From contig JANRJL010000110.1 of assembly GCA_033763995.1 (NCBI GenBank), positions 4,087 through 68,086 of the forward strand: a DNA stretch of 64,000 bases. The letters run 5' to 3'. Position 1 is the first letter of the stretch; each line of letters opens with the position of its first letter. Under the pieces are notes generated by a model. That model was given only the letters and a program-made list of their open reading frames with translations. It did no database searches and had not been told where the DNA came from. The stretch comes from GCA-2737725 sp033763995 (GTDB lineage: Bacteria; Pseudomonadota; Alphaproteobacteria; Rhodospirillales; Rhodospirillaceae). Of the stretch, positions 27,164 through 35,568 are shown one piece after another. The translations under genes were made by a program, and so were the position numbers.

Positions 27164-27583
27164 ATGAAATATCTGCACACCATGGTTCGGGTCGGCAACC
27201 TCGAGCAGTCGCTCGACTTTTATTGCAACAAGCTGGGCCTGCGCGAGCTGCGCCGCCGCGACAGCGAGAAAGGCCGCTTCACCCTCGTCTTTTTGGCGGC
27301 CCCCGGCGACGAGGCAGCCCAGGTGGAACTGACCCATAACTGGGACCCCGAGACCTATACCGGCGGGCGCAACTTCGGCCATCTCGCCTATCAGGTCGAC
27401 GACATCTACGCCGTGTGCGAACGGCTGATGAAGGCGGGCGTGGTGATCAACCGTCCGCCGCGCGACGGGTACATGGCCTTCGTGCGCTCGCCCGATCAGA
27501 TCTCGGTGGAACTGCTGCAGAACGGCGCGCCCCTGCCGCCGCGCGAACCGTGGGCCTCGATGCCCAATACCGGAACATGGTGA
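27164..27583 (+). CDS. gloA: Lactoylglutathione lyase (glyoxalase I)
   Basis: 139 residues, the usual length. It converts the hemithioacetal of methylglyoxal and glutathione to S-lactoylglutathione in the cytosol. The four metal ligands are visible: H5 (KYLHTM), E55 (QVELTHNW), H73 (NFGHLAY) and E116 (SVELLQ). AGAGATA-type spacing (AAGAGGTATCTTC) gives a ribosome site before ATG 27164. The TRIC/UPF0126 gene starts inside its last codons. Confidence 0.93.
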   Translation: MKYLHTMVRVGNLEQSLDFYCNKLGLRELRRRDSEKGRFTLVFLAAPGDEAAQVELTHNWDPETYTGGRNFGHLAYQVDDIYAVCERLMKAGVVINRPPRDGYMAFVRSPDQISVELLQNGAPLPPREPWASMPNTGTW

Positions 27584-28239
27584 CGAGCATGCCCCAGGCC
27601 TTGCCGCCCGACGCTCCGGCGACCCTGCTTTATGTCTTCTCGATGCTGGGCGTGGCCGTGTTCGCCGCCTCGGGCGCGCTGGCGGCCGGGCGCAAGAACT
27701 TCGATCCCATCGGCCTGATCGCACTGGCCATGGTCACCGCCACCGGCGGCGGCACGCTGCGCGACGTGCTGATGGACCGCCACCCGGTGTTCTGGATCGC
27801 GGACCCCAACCACATCATCGTCGCGCTATTCGCGACCGCCGCGACCGTCGGCTGGGTCAGATTTTTCAAGCCGCCCGACCGCGCGCTGCTCTACGCCGAC
27901 GCCTTCGGGCTGGCGTTGTTCGCCGTCAGCGGCGCGCAGATCGCCGAGGGCGCCGGCCTGCCGGCCATCGTCGTCGTGCTGATGGGCGTGATCACCGGCG
28001 CGGCGGGCGGGTTGTTGCGCGACGTCCTCAGCGTCGAGGTGCCGCTGATTTTCCGCAAGTCCGAGCTGTACGTCACCGTTTGCGTCGTCGGCCTCGTCGC
28101 CTACCTCGGCTTGCGATGGCTCGGCTGGATGACGGCGAACGCCGGGATCGCCGCCGCCGCCGTCATTCTGGCGCTCAGGCTCGCGTCGATCCGCTGGCGG
28201 CTGATGTTGCCGGAGGTCAAGATCGATGACGGCGGTTGA
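27577..28239 (+). CDS. TRIC/UPF0126 family cation-channel-like membrane protein
   Basis: 220 residues from ATG 27577, overlapping the gloA stop by seven bases; ATG 27589 is the alternative. Six to seven hydrophobic helices. The internal duplication of this family is clear: TATGGGTLRDVLMDR in the first half and TGAAGGLLRDVLSVE in the second. Members (YadS/YicG type) form trimeric channels for cations in animals and some prokaryotes; the bacterial role, perhaps glycine or cation transport, is unsettled. Translational coupling with gloA is probable. Confidence 0.85.
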   Translation: MVTSMPQALPPDAPATLLYVFSMLGVAVFAASGALAAGRKNFDPIGLIALAMVTATGGGTLRDVLMDRHPVFWIADPNHIIVALFATAATVGWVRFFKPPDRALLYADAFGLALFAVSGAQIAEGAGLPAIVVVLMGVITGAAGGLLRDVLSVEVPLIFRKSELYVTVCVVGLVAYLGLRWLGWMTANAGIAAAAVILALRLASIRWRLMLPEVKIDDGG

Positions 28240-28270
28240 GCCCTCGGCGCCGGGCGGCACGGACCGCCGT

Positions 28271-29392
28271 TCAGTTCGGCGCGGCGCTTTCGGCCGCGAC
28301 GGCGCCGACGCGGGCGAACAAGTACTCGAGGTCGTCATGCTCGAACTCGACGCCGAAGGTCTCGTAATGGGTCATGATGCGCTCGACGATCCGGCAGCTG
28401 AAAGTCTCGGCATCGAGATCGCGGCCTTCCCGTTCGATCTCCAGCACCGCGTCCAGCGCGCTGCGCACGGCGGGGTAGTAGGCCTGGGACTGCCCGGCCT
28501 TGATCCAGATGTGCCGCAATCCGTTGGGATTACGCAGCAGCACCAGCACCTCGGCCAAGGGCATGTGAGCCAGGGCCGCGATGGCGTGCTCGAAGAAATG
28601 CAGGTGCCCCATGCAAACGGCGCGCAACACCAGGGAACTGGTCAAGCCGCCGCTGCGATGAAGCTGCGCGACGAAGGCGGCCAGCCCGGCATCGGAGAAG
28701 CTCTGCGCGATGTTGACCGTGGCGCGCTCCCGGCTGGCCAACACCAAGTCCATCGCCAAGTCGGGCGTGATCTGTTGTTTTTCCAGCAACGTCGCGCGCA
28801 TTTGGTTGGACACGACGTGGATCAACCGTTCGATCACCTTCGCCGGCAAATCGGCGCGGGCCACCAGGGGTGCCTGCACGGCGTGACTGTTGCCGAAGCG
28901 GTCGATCACTCTGTCGAAAGCCGCGGACTGAAACGCCGCGCCGGGATTGGCCACCGTCTTGGCCACCACGGTTTCATTGCCATGCTCGACCAGGGCGTTG
29001 ACGACTTGGCTGGCGACGAAGGGACGCTCGGCGATGGCCGCCATTTTGCCGACGCTGGCCTGGGCCTGGATGACCGCAACCAGGTCCTCGGCGGTCAACA
29101 CCTGCGAAAACGACAAGACGGGCAGCGCCACGGAATCGACGTCCTTGGCGAGTCGAATCGCCAGATCATGGGGAATCGTGCGGCAGTGTTTGAGGTTGTG
29201 CGACAGCGCCTCGCGCACGCGCACTTCGACGTCCTTGGCGAGCGCCCGCAGAATGTCGTCGGCGATGGCGCGCTCGGAGTCGGTGAGCTGGCCCGACGCC
29301 ACGTCGGCGGCGAGCTTGTTGGCCGTGTCCACGCGCACGTTGGCCGACGAATCAGTCGCGAGACGGCTTACGTCTTTTGCGTTCAGTGCCAA
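28271..29392 (-). CDS. DUF2336 protein, paralog 1
   Basis: 373 residues from TTG 29392, chosen because the paralog at 29648-30778 aligns from an equivalent TTG (LALNAKDVSRLATD against LAILSVDDVKRLAND) and GAGAG lies upstream. Almost all-helical with HEAT-like repeats: VREALSHNLKH, VLTAEDLVAVIQ, VVNALVEHGNETVV. The last part (HYETFGVEFEHDDLEYL) is a conserved end of the family. No signal or membrane segment. DUF2336 is widespread in alphaproteobacteria and its role is not established; a signalling or scaffold role is guesswork. Confidence 0.8.
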   Translation of the reverse strand: MALNAKDVSRLATDSSANVRVDTANKLAADVASGQLTDSERAIADDILRALAKDVEVRVREALSHNLKHCRTIPHDLAIRLAKDVDSVALPVLSFSQVLTAEDLVAVIQAQASVGKMAAIAERPFVASQVVNALVEHGNETVVAKTVANPGAAFQSAAFDRVIDRFGNSHAVQAPLVARADLPAKVIERLIHVVSNQMRATLLEKQQITPDLAMDLVLASRERATVNIAQSFSDAGLAAFVAQLHRSGGLTSSLVLRAVCMGHLHFFEHAIAALAHMPLAEVLVLLRNPNGLRHIWIKAGQSQAYYPAVRSALDAVLEIEREGRDLDAETFSCRIVERIMTHYETFGVEFEHDDLEYLFARVGAVAAESAAPN

Positions 29393-29647
29393 TTGAACTC
29401 TCGTAAAGAGCGTATTACAGGTTTCGACTCGCGAAAATATAGGCTGCAACCGCTAAGTGAGTCCATGCTGATTACGGCCCGCGCCGGGACAAGCCATGGA
29501 TCGATCGCAAAGCATGCTTTTCCTTACATAAAGTGGGGTCAAGCGACGCGACCACAAGTAGCATTACCCGCTTTCGTACCGTTGAGCGACGCCGCCGCGG
29601 ATCGGCCAGGTCGCCGATCCCAACCTCAAGTCGAGTCGCGGAGACGA
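29393..29647. other. Gap between the two DUF2336 genes
   Basis: 255 bases with no credible gene. Both neighbours read leftwards, so the promoter of paralog 1 should lie here. The composition is more AT-rich than the genes (for example GCTTTTCCTTACATAAAGTG around 29518-29535). No strong hairpin or known box was seen. Confidence 0.4.
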
Positions 29648-30778
29648 CTAATGAACCGTGACGCTTGCCGGCGGCAATTTGCTCACACGGCCCAACAAAT
29701 ATTCGAGATCGTCGTTGTCGAAATCAACGCCGAAGGTTTCGTACTGGGTGAGGATGCGTTCGATGATGCGGCGCGAATAGCGCTCGGCATCAAGATCGCG
29801 CCCGTCCAATTCGGTTTGCGAGACCACGTCGAGAGCGGCGTGAATCGCGGGATACATGCCGGACGGCAGATGCGCCTTGGACCAGGCCGCCTTCAAGCCA
29901 TTGCCGCCGGGATCGTGAATCAGCACGCGGGCATTGGCGATCGGCAGGCCGGACAACGCGGCGATCGCGTGTTCGAAAAAGCGCACATTGCCCATGCACA
30001 GCGCGCGCAGCAGCAACGAGCCCGACAACCGGCCGTTATCCTTCAATTGCCGCACCAGCGACGCCAAGCTGTCGTCGGTGACGCCCATGGCCAAACTGGC
30101 CGTGGCGCGCTCGCGGGTTTGCAACACCAAGTCCATGGCCAACTCGGCCGAAATCCGGTGCTTGGCGAGCAACTGCGTGCGCAGATGCTCTGCCACCTGG
30201 GTGACGATACGCTCGGCCACGGTCACCGGCAGCGGCTCGCGATGCACCAAGGGCGCTTGCACCAGTTCGCTGTCGCCATACTTGTCCACGACCCTATGCA
30301 ACGTCGTCTCGCCCAGTTGCGCGCCGGGGTTGGCCACCAGCTTCGCGATCACTTTCTCGTTGCCCTTGTCGACCAGGGCGTCGGCGACGCGGGCGTCGAC
30401 TTGCTTGCGGCCGGCGATGGCGTCCAGCTTCGCCGCGTCTTGCTGGCTGGAGATGATCGCGACCAAATCGTCGGACGTCAGCACGTCGGAGAACGACAAA
30501 ATCGGCATGGCCACGGTCGCAACGTCCTGCGCCAGGGTCACGGCGATGTCGCGCGGCACGTTGGGATTGTGCTTGAGGTTGGCCGACAGCGCCTCGCGCA
30601 CGCGGACCTCGGCGTCCTTGACCATGAGCCGGAAAATGTTCTCGGCCAGGGTCAGTTCGTTGGCGCTGAAGTGGCCGGCATTGAAGTCCTGCGCCAGTTT
30701 GGCCGCCGTGCCGGCGCGCGCCGTGGGCGAAGGGTCGTTCGCCAGGCGCTTGACGTCATCCACGCTCAAAATAGCCAA
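29648..30778 (-). CDS. DUF2336 protein, paralog 2
   Basis: 376 residues from TTG 30778, with GGAAAGG eight bases before; the frame runs to 30910 but that part is not conserved in the paralog. Same blocks as the gene at 28271: VREALSANLKH, VLTSDDLVAIIS, ADALVDKGNEKVI, ALCMGNVRFFEHAIAALS and QYETFGVDFDNDDLEYL. The whole lengths match, so the pair arose by duplication and has diverged well. All-helical, cytoplasmic, function unknown. Divergent from apt. Confidence 0.82.
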   Translation of the reverse strand: MAILSVDDVKRLANDPSPTARAGTAAKLAQDFNAGHFSANELTLAENIFRLMVKDAEVRVREALSANLKHNPNVPRDIAVTLAQDVATVAMPILSFSDVLTSDDLVAIISSQQDAAKLDAIAGRKQVDARVADALVDKGNEKVIAKLVANPGAQLGETTLHRVVDKYGDSELVQAPLVHREPLPVTVAERIVTQVAEHLRTQLLAKHRISAELAMDLVLQTRERATASLAMGVTDDSLASLVRQLKDNGRLSGSLLLRALCMGNVRFFEHAIAALSGLPIANARVLIHDPGGNGLKAAWSKAHLPSGMYPAIHAALDVVSQTELDGRDLDAERYSRRIIERILTQYETFGVDFDNDDLEYLLGRVSKLPPASVTVH

Positions 30779-30960
30779 AGCCGTAACCTTTCCGTTGCCA
30801 CCGCGGGCCGCGCGAAAATGAGGCGATATCATACACCAGCCGAGTGCGGAGGCAATGCGCGCAACAGGCCGCAAGAGGGCAAGACTCCTGGTTATTTCGC
30901 GCCTGTCCAAGCGAGGCTATAAATGATGACGCGACCATTTTTAGCAACGAGTGTCCCCGG

Positions 30961-31479
30961 ATGGATTTGAAATCTCACATTCGCCAGGTGCCGGATTTTC
31001 CCAAGCCGGGCATCAATTTTTTCGACATCTCGACGCTGATCGGCCACCCCGAGGCGTGGCGCACCACGATCGAGCGCATGGCCGTGATGATCAGCCCCTG
31101 GGAGCCCGACATGCTGGCCGCCATCGACGCCCGCGGATTCCTGGTGGCCTCGCCGCTCGCGCTCAACACCGGTTGCGGCATCGCCATGGTACGCAAGAAG
31201 GGCAAACTGCCGGGCGAGGTGCGCCGGGCGAGTTACGGCCTGGAGTACGGCAGCGACGAAATGGAGATGCAGCACGACGCCGTCAAGCGCGGCCAACGTG
31301 TGGTGATCGTGGATGACCTTCTCGCCACCGGCGGCACCATCATGGCGGCGGCCAAGTTGTTGCGCGAGGGCGGCGCCCAAGTCGTGGGCGCCTGCAGTGT
31401 GATCGAGCTCGGTTTCCTCAAGGGCCGTGAGCGCCTGGACATGCCCTTTCAGGGCCTCCTGAGCTACGACAGCGAATGA
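30961..31479 (+). CDS. apt: Adenine phosphoribosyltransferase
   Basis: 172 residues. It makes AMP from adenine and PRPP in purine salvage. Start of the family is plain (IRQVPDFPKPGINFFDI), with the PRPP-binding loop VVIVDDLLATGGT and the flexible loop with RKKGKLPGE. Cytosolic dimer in known members. Preceded by a gap of 182 bases to the divergent DUF2336 gene. A DUF1838 gene follows after 59 bases; functional linkage with it is not suggested by sequence. Confidence 0.95.
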   Translation: MDLKSHIRQVPDFPKPGINFFDISTLIGHPEAWRTTIERMAVMISPWEPDMLAAIDARGFLVASPLALNTGCGIAMVRKKGKLPGEVRRASYGLEYGSDEMEMQHDAVKRGQRVVIVDDLLATGGTIMAAAKLLREGGAQVVGACSVIELGFLKGRERLDMPFQGLLSYDSE

Positions 31480-31538
31480 CGCGACCGGCCCAGAACTGAT
31501 AGAGTGACGCGCAGACCATAACCGGGAGGAACGAGATC

Positions 31539-32492
31539 ATGGATCGGCGGAATTTCATGGCGGCATCGGCCACGGCCTTGGCGGCCTCGGGCACGCGCGC
31601 GGCCAGCGCGGCCACGCCCAGCCTCACCGGACCCTACATCGACCTGACCACCGGCAAGGGCAACATGCTGGCGCTGGCACGCATGGACGGCAACCTCGAC
31701 GAAACCAAGGTGAAGTACGGCGGCGCGTCGGGCATCGTCTCGGCGGTGCGCGCGGGCGAAAAGGTGCGCGATCTGTTCGGCTTCGAGGTGCTCTCGGTGG
31801 GCGCAACGCGCAAGCAGCCCGACGGCAGTTATCAAATTCTCCACCGCGAGACGATTTATTATTCCGACCTGGACACCGGCGACATTCTGACCGAATACCG
31901 CAATCCGTTCACCGACGAGACGGTGAAAGTCGTCGACGTCATCAACGATCCCTGGAATATCCACATCGAGGAGTTCGAGCCCCGCCCGCCCAGCTACGGC
32001 GGCCTCAACAAGGTCGACACCGCGCCGCGCAAGCCCCATGTGCTGAATTGGCGCGAAGTGGGCGGCGGCCTGGTAGTGGCCCAGCGCAACATCAATCTGT
32101 TTTATCCCTCGGCCCTGCAGCCCGACCAATGGCCGCGCGAGAGCGCCGGCAAGATGGCCCAGGTGAGCGAGAACTACACCTTCGTCGTCAAGCTCGACGA
32201 CCTGCAGAACCCGGCCAAGACCTCGGTGGAATACGCCGGCAGTTGGTCGCGCGTGACGCCGTGGCTGCCGTGGATGCTGATGGGCCAGGCGCCGGGGCAC
32301 ATTCTCTATCAGTCGGTCACCTTCAACGGCGACGACCTCAACCGGGTCAAGCCCAAGGTGATCGCTCACACGCGGAAGTTCCATCCGCACATGCTCGAGC
32401 CGCCGCCCGTGGAGTCATTGCAAAAGCCGAATCTGTCGAGCCTGGAGAACTACGCGCGTACCCAGAAGCCGGCGCCGGGACCAAAATCGTAG
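31539..32492 (+). CDS. DUF1838 family exported protein
   Basis: 317 residues from ATG 31539 with GGGAGGAA upstream. N-terminus MDRRNFMAASATALAASG is a twin-arginine signal. The mature part has the DUF1838 layout: NMLALARMDGNLDETKVKY, ILHRETIYYSDLDTGDILTEY, NPFTDETVKVVDVINDP, a long C-terminal part with GSWSRVTPWLPWMLMG, and KFHPHMLEPPP. It is closest in this window to the gene at 52357 (HREVLYYCDPKTGEIL, NPFTNKRVEVLHILNDP). No catalytic motif is known to me. Monocistronic or with apt; converges on the symporter gene. Confidence 0.8.
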   Translation: MDRRNFMAASATALAASGTRAASAATPSLTGPYIDLTTGKGNMLALARMDGNLDETKVKYGGASGIVSAVRAGEKVRDLFGFEVLSVGATRKQPDGSYQILHRETIYYSDLDTGDILTEYRNPFTDETVKVVDVINDPWNIHIEEFEPRPPSYGGLNKVDTAPRKPHVLNWREVGGGLVVAQRNINLFYPSALQPDQWPRESAGKMAQVSENYTFVVKLDDLQNPAKTSVEYAGSWSRVTPWLPWMLMGQAPGHILYQSVTFNGDDLNRVKPKVIAHTRKFHPHMLEPPPVESLQKPNLSSLENYARTQKPAPGPKS

Positions 32493-32501
32493 AGGGAAAG
32501 T

Positions 32502-33716
32502 TTACTTCTCTTCCCACTTGGCCACGGCGGCCGTGGCGACGGCATTGCCCACCACGTTGGTGGCGCTGCGTCCCATGTCGAGGAACTGATCCACCGCCAG
32601 GATCAGCAGCAGGCCCTCCTCGGGGATGCCGAAGAACGACAGCGTGGCGGCGATGACCACCAGCGAGGCGCGCGGCACGCCGGCCATGCCCTTGCTGGTC
32701 ACCATCAGCAGGAACAGCATGGTGATCTGCTGGCCCAGCGTCAGGTCGATGCCGTAGGCCTGCGCGACGAAGATGGTGGCGAAAGTGCAATACATCATCG
32801 AGCCGTCGAGGTTGAAGGAATAGCCCAGCGGCAGGACGAAGCTGGCGATGCGCTTGGGCACGCCGAACTTCTGCAGGCTGTCAAGCGTCTTGGGATAGGC
32901 GGCCTCGGAACTGGCGGTGGAAAACGCGAGCAACAAGGGTTCGCGGATCACCTTGGTCAGATCAACCACGCGCCGGCCGATGACCAGCGAGCCCGCCGCC
33001 ATCAGCACCACCCACAGCACGACGAGCGAGATATAGAACCCGCCGACGAATTTCACGTAGTTGACCAGGATGCCCAACCCTTGCGTGGTGATGGTGGCGG
33101 CGATGGCCGCGAACACGGCGATGGGCGCGACCTTCATGACGTAACCGGTGATCAACAGCATCACCATGACGACGCGGTCGAGCAAATCAGTGAGTGGCTT
33201 ACCCGCCTCGCCGAGGGAGGCAATGGCCACGCCGACGAACAGCGAGAACACGACGATTTGCAGAATCTCGTTGGTCGCCATGGCCTCGAAGAACGACTTC
33301 GGGAAGACGTGCGTGATGAATTCCTTCAGCGTCAGGGCCGAGCCCTTGATCGCCACGTCGGCGCCGGACGTGGGCAACGGCAGATCGAGACCCAAGCCGG
33401 GCTCGAAGACATGAACCAGCATGAGGCCCAACGTCAGCGAGGTAATGGAGGCGGCCAGAAACCACGCCACCGTCAGGAAGCCGATGCGGCCCAGGGATGC
33501 GGTGTCGCCGACGTGGACGATGCCCACGACCAGGGTGGAGAAGACCAGGGGCGCGATGATCATCTTGATCAGGCGCAGGAAAATGTCGGTGAGGATCGAG
33601 AAGTAGCCCGCGATCGTCTTGGCGGTGGCGGCGTCGACGTTCTCGTTGCAAATGTAGCCGACGACGATGCCGAGAATCATGCCCAGCACGATGTAAAGCG
33701 TGAACCTCGCCGACAT
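32502..33716 (-). CDS. Dicarboxylate/amino acid:cation symporter (DAACS family)
   Basis: 404 residues, 8 membrane helices plus two hairpin loops in family members. Signature blocks: FSTASSEAAYPKTLDSLQKF (first hairpin, Ser-rich), FNLDGSMMYCTFATIF (the NMDGT-equivalent of helix 7 reads NLDGS), LMVTSKGMAGVPRASLVV (second hairpin), DQFLDMGRSATNVVGNA (helix 8, with the aspartate and asparagines that bind substrate and sodium). It takes up C4-dicarboxylates or glutamate/aspartate with protons or sodium. gltP and dctA cannot be told apart by eye. Confidence 0.9.
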   Translation of the reverse strand: MSARFTLYIVLGMILGIVVGYICNENVDAATAKTIAGYFSILTDIFLRLIKMIIAPLVFSTLVVGIVHVGDTASLGRIGFLTVAWFLAASITSLTLGLMLVHVFEPGLGLDLPLPTSGADVAIKGSALTLKEFITHVFPKSFFEAMATNEILQIVVFSLFVGVAIASLGEAGKPLTDLLDRVVMVMLLITGYVMKVAPIAVFAAIAATITTQGLGILVNYVKFVGGFYISLVVLWVVLMAAGSLVIGRRVVDLTKVIREPLLLAFSTASSEAAYPKTLDSLQKFGVPKRIASFVLPLGYSFNLDGSMMYCTFATIFVAQAYGIDLTLGQQITMLFLLMVTSKGMAGVPRASLVVIAATLSFFGIPEEGLLLILAVDQFLDMGRSATNVVGNAVATAAVAKWEEK

Positions 33717-33836
33717 GCGCCACTTCCCCTACCTCTGGAACCCAAGTCTCAGGCTCGCTTGAGGCGCTGGGCGCGTCAAGCGGGAAGAACACGGCGCCCG
33801 GCGAATCAGCCGGCGACAGGCATGATCGGGCGCGAT

Positions 33837-33915
33837 CTAGTGGAGCGGATTTGACATTCGCCACCCCAGCCGCGGCGGAACCTCGAAGCGAATGTCAAAT
33901 CCAAAGCTCCACTAG
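33837..33915. repeat. CTAG-ended bulged hairpin P1
   Basis: Outer arms CTAGTGGAGC (33837-33846) and GCTCCACTAG (33906-33915), then a three-base AAA bulge on the right side, then inner arms GGATTTGACATTCGC (33847-33861) and GCGAATGTCAAATCC (33888-33902), all perfect. First of a pair with P2. Confidence 0.85.
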
Positions 33916-33929
33916 AAACATATGATTCG

Positions 33930-34004
33930 TAGTGGTCCTTATGATTCTAACATTCGCAAAATCGTGCGCCGAAAAGGGATGCGAATGTTAGAATCGGACC
34001 ACTA
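33930..34004. repeat. CTAG-type bulged hairpin P2, overlapping phoB stop
   Basis: Outer arms TAGTGGTCC (33930-33938) and GGACCACTA (33996-34004), a four-base TTAT bulge on the left side, inner arms GATTCTAACATTCGC (33943-33957) and GCGAATGTTAGAATC (33981-33995). The inner arms resemble those of P1. The end of the right arm is the phoB stop codon (CTA = TAG on the minus strand, 34002-34004). It could terminate phoB transcription. Confidence 0.85.
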
Positions 34005-34712
34005 GGAGGCCGCGCTGATCTCGCCATCCGGCATGTCGATGGAGTACCCGGCGGCCCGCACGGTGCGAATGATGTCGGCCACGCCGCCGTCGTTGAGCGC
34101 CTTGCGCAAGCGACGGATATGGACATCGACGGTGCGGGGTTCGACATAGATGTCGGGGCCCCACACGCCGTTGAGCAATTCCTCGCGCGAGAACACGGTG
34201 CCCGGCCGCTCCATGAAGAATTGCAGTAGGCGGAACTCGGTGGGGCCCAAGTGGATGTTCTTGCCGTCGCGGCTGACGCGGTGAGTATCCAAATCCATGA
34301 TGACGTCGGCGAAAGCGAGCGTGCCCTTGGCTTGCGACGGCTTGGCCCGGCGCAGCAAGGCGCGCACGCGGGCCAGCAGCTCGGGCATGGAGAACGGCTT
34401 GGTGATGTAGTCATCGGCCCCGACCGTGAGGCCGCGCACCTTGTCGACCTCGTCGCCGCGCGCGGTCAGCATGATGATGGGCACGCCGCGCGTCTGCGGC
34501 TTGCGGCGCAATTGGCGGCACACTTCTATGCCCGACATCCGCGGCAGCATCCAATCGAGCAGGATCGCATCGGGCGGCGTCTCGTCGGCCACCGTCAAGG
34601 CCTCTTCCCCATCGCCGGCTTCGGTGACGCGAAAGCCTTCCTTCTCGAGGTTATAGCGCAGCATCGTCATCAACGACGCTTCGTCTTCAACGATCATGAC
34701 CGTCGGTTTCAT
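34002..34712 (-). CDS. phoB: Phosphate regulon response regulator PhoB
   Basis: 236 residues from ATG 34712 (AGGAG upstream); a TTG at 34748 is in frame but overlaps pstB. Receiver domain residues 1-120: phosphorylation at D53 (AILLDWMLPRMSG), acidic pair ED 9-10, Lys in DDYITKPFS. OmpR/PhoB winged helix after about 135: HLGPTEFRLLQFFM and DVHIRRLRKAL. Activates genes with PHO boxes when phosphate is scarce. It is the last gene of the pst operon; phoR and phoU are not next to it. The stop lies in hairpin P2. Confidence 0.93.
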   Translation of the reverse strand: MKPTVMIVEDEASLMTMLRYNLEKEGFRVTEAGDGEEALTVADETPPDAILLDWMLPRMSGIEVCRQLRRKPQTRGVPIIMLTARGDEVDKVRGLTVGADDYITKPFSMPELLARVRALLRRAKPSQAKGTLAFADVIMDLDTHRVSRDGKNIHLGPTEFRLLQFFMERPGTVFSREELLNGVWGPDIYVEPRTVDVHIRRLRKALNDGGVADIIRTVRAAGYSIDMPDGEISAAS

Positions 34713-34740
34713 TGGTGTCGGCGCTCCTGTGTCGATCCCA

Positions 34741-35559
34741 TCAGCCAAACCGGCCTGTGACGTAGTCTTGCGTGCGGCGCGACTTGGGCGTCTGGAACAT
34801 GGTCTCGGTGTCGCCGTACTCGATCAGGCGACCGAGATACATGAACGCGGTGTTGTCGGACACGCGGGCGGCTTGCTGCATGTTGTGGGTGACGATGACG
34901 ATGGTGTAGTGGCCGGTCAGTTCGTTGATCAGGTCCTCGATTTTGGCCGTGGCGATGGGGTCGAGCGCCGAGCAGGGCTCGTCCATCAGCAGCACTTCGG
35001 GGTCGCCGGCGATGGCGCGGGCGATGCACAGGCGCTGCTGCTGACCGCCCGAGAGGCCCAGCGCGCTGTCTTGCAGGCGATCCTTGGCCTCGTTCCACAA
35101 GGCCGCGCCCTTGAGCGCGCGCTCGGCGGTTTCCTCCAGCACGGCGCGGTCCTGCACGCCGTCGACGCGCAGCGGATAAACCACGTTCTCGAAGATCGAC
35201 ATGGGGAACGGGTTGGGTTTCTGGAAGACCATGCCCATGCGCTTCCTGAGCGCGATCACGTCGGCGCCGCGGGCGTAGATATTTTCGCCTTGCAGCTTCA
35301 TTTCGCCCTCGATCTTGAGGCCGTCGACCAGGTCGTTCATGCGATTGATGCAGCGCAGCAACGTCGACTTGCCGCAGCCCGAGGGCCCGATCAGCGCCGT
35401 CACCAGGCCCTTCTCGATCGACATGGTCACGTCATGCAGGGCCTGCGCCGCGCCATACCATAAATTGAGGTGATTGATATCGAGCGTCGCGCCCTGACCA
35501 CCGGCTTTGACGTGGTAGATCGTGGAGTCGTAAGTGGTGGATTGCACGTCCGAGTTCAT
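34741..35559 (-). CDS. pstB: Phosphate ABC transporter ATPase PstB
   Basis: 272 residues. Walker A GPSGCGKST, Q-loop in VFQKPNPFPMSIFENV, signature LSGGQQQRLCIARA, Walker B VLLMDEPCSALDP and switch VTHNMQQAARVSD. It powers import of phosphate through PstCA. Starts nine bases after the pstA stop. The short 28-base gap to phoB is where phoU normally lies in this gene order. Confidence 0.96.
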   Translation of the reverse strand: MNSDVQSTTYDSTIYHVKAGGQGATLDINHLNLWYGAAQALHDVTMSIEKGLVTALIGPSGCGKSTLLRCINRMNDLVDGLKIEGEMKLQGENIYARGADVIALRKRMGMVFQKPNPFPMSIFENVVYPLRVDGVQDRAVLEETAERALKGAALWNEAKDRLQDSALGLSGGQQQRLCIARAIAGDPEVLLMDEPCSALDPIATAKIEDLINELTGHYTIVIVTHNMQQAARVSDNTAFMYLGRLIEYGDTETMFQTPKSRRTQDYVTGRFG

Positions 35560-35568
35560 GGGTGCCTG

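Noticed and set aside
28226..30922. 898-codon plus-strand frame across both DUF2336 genes
   Set aside because: Shadow frame; its two halves look alike only because the opposite-strand genes are paralogs.
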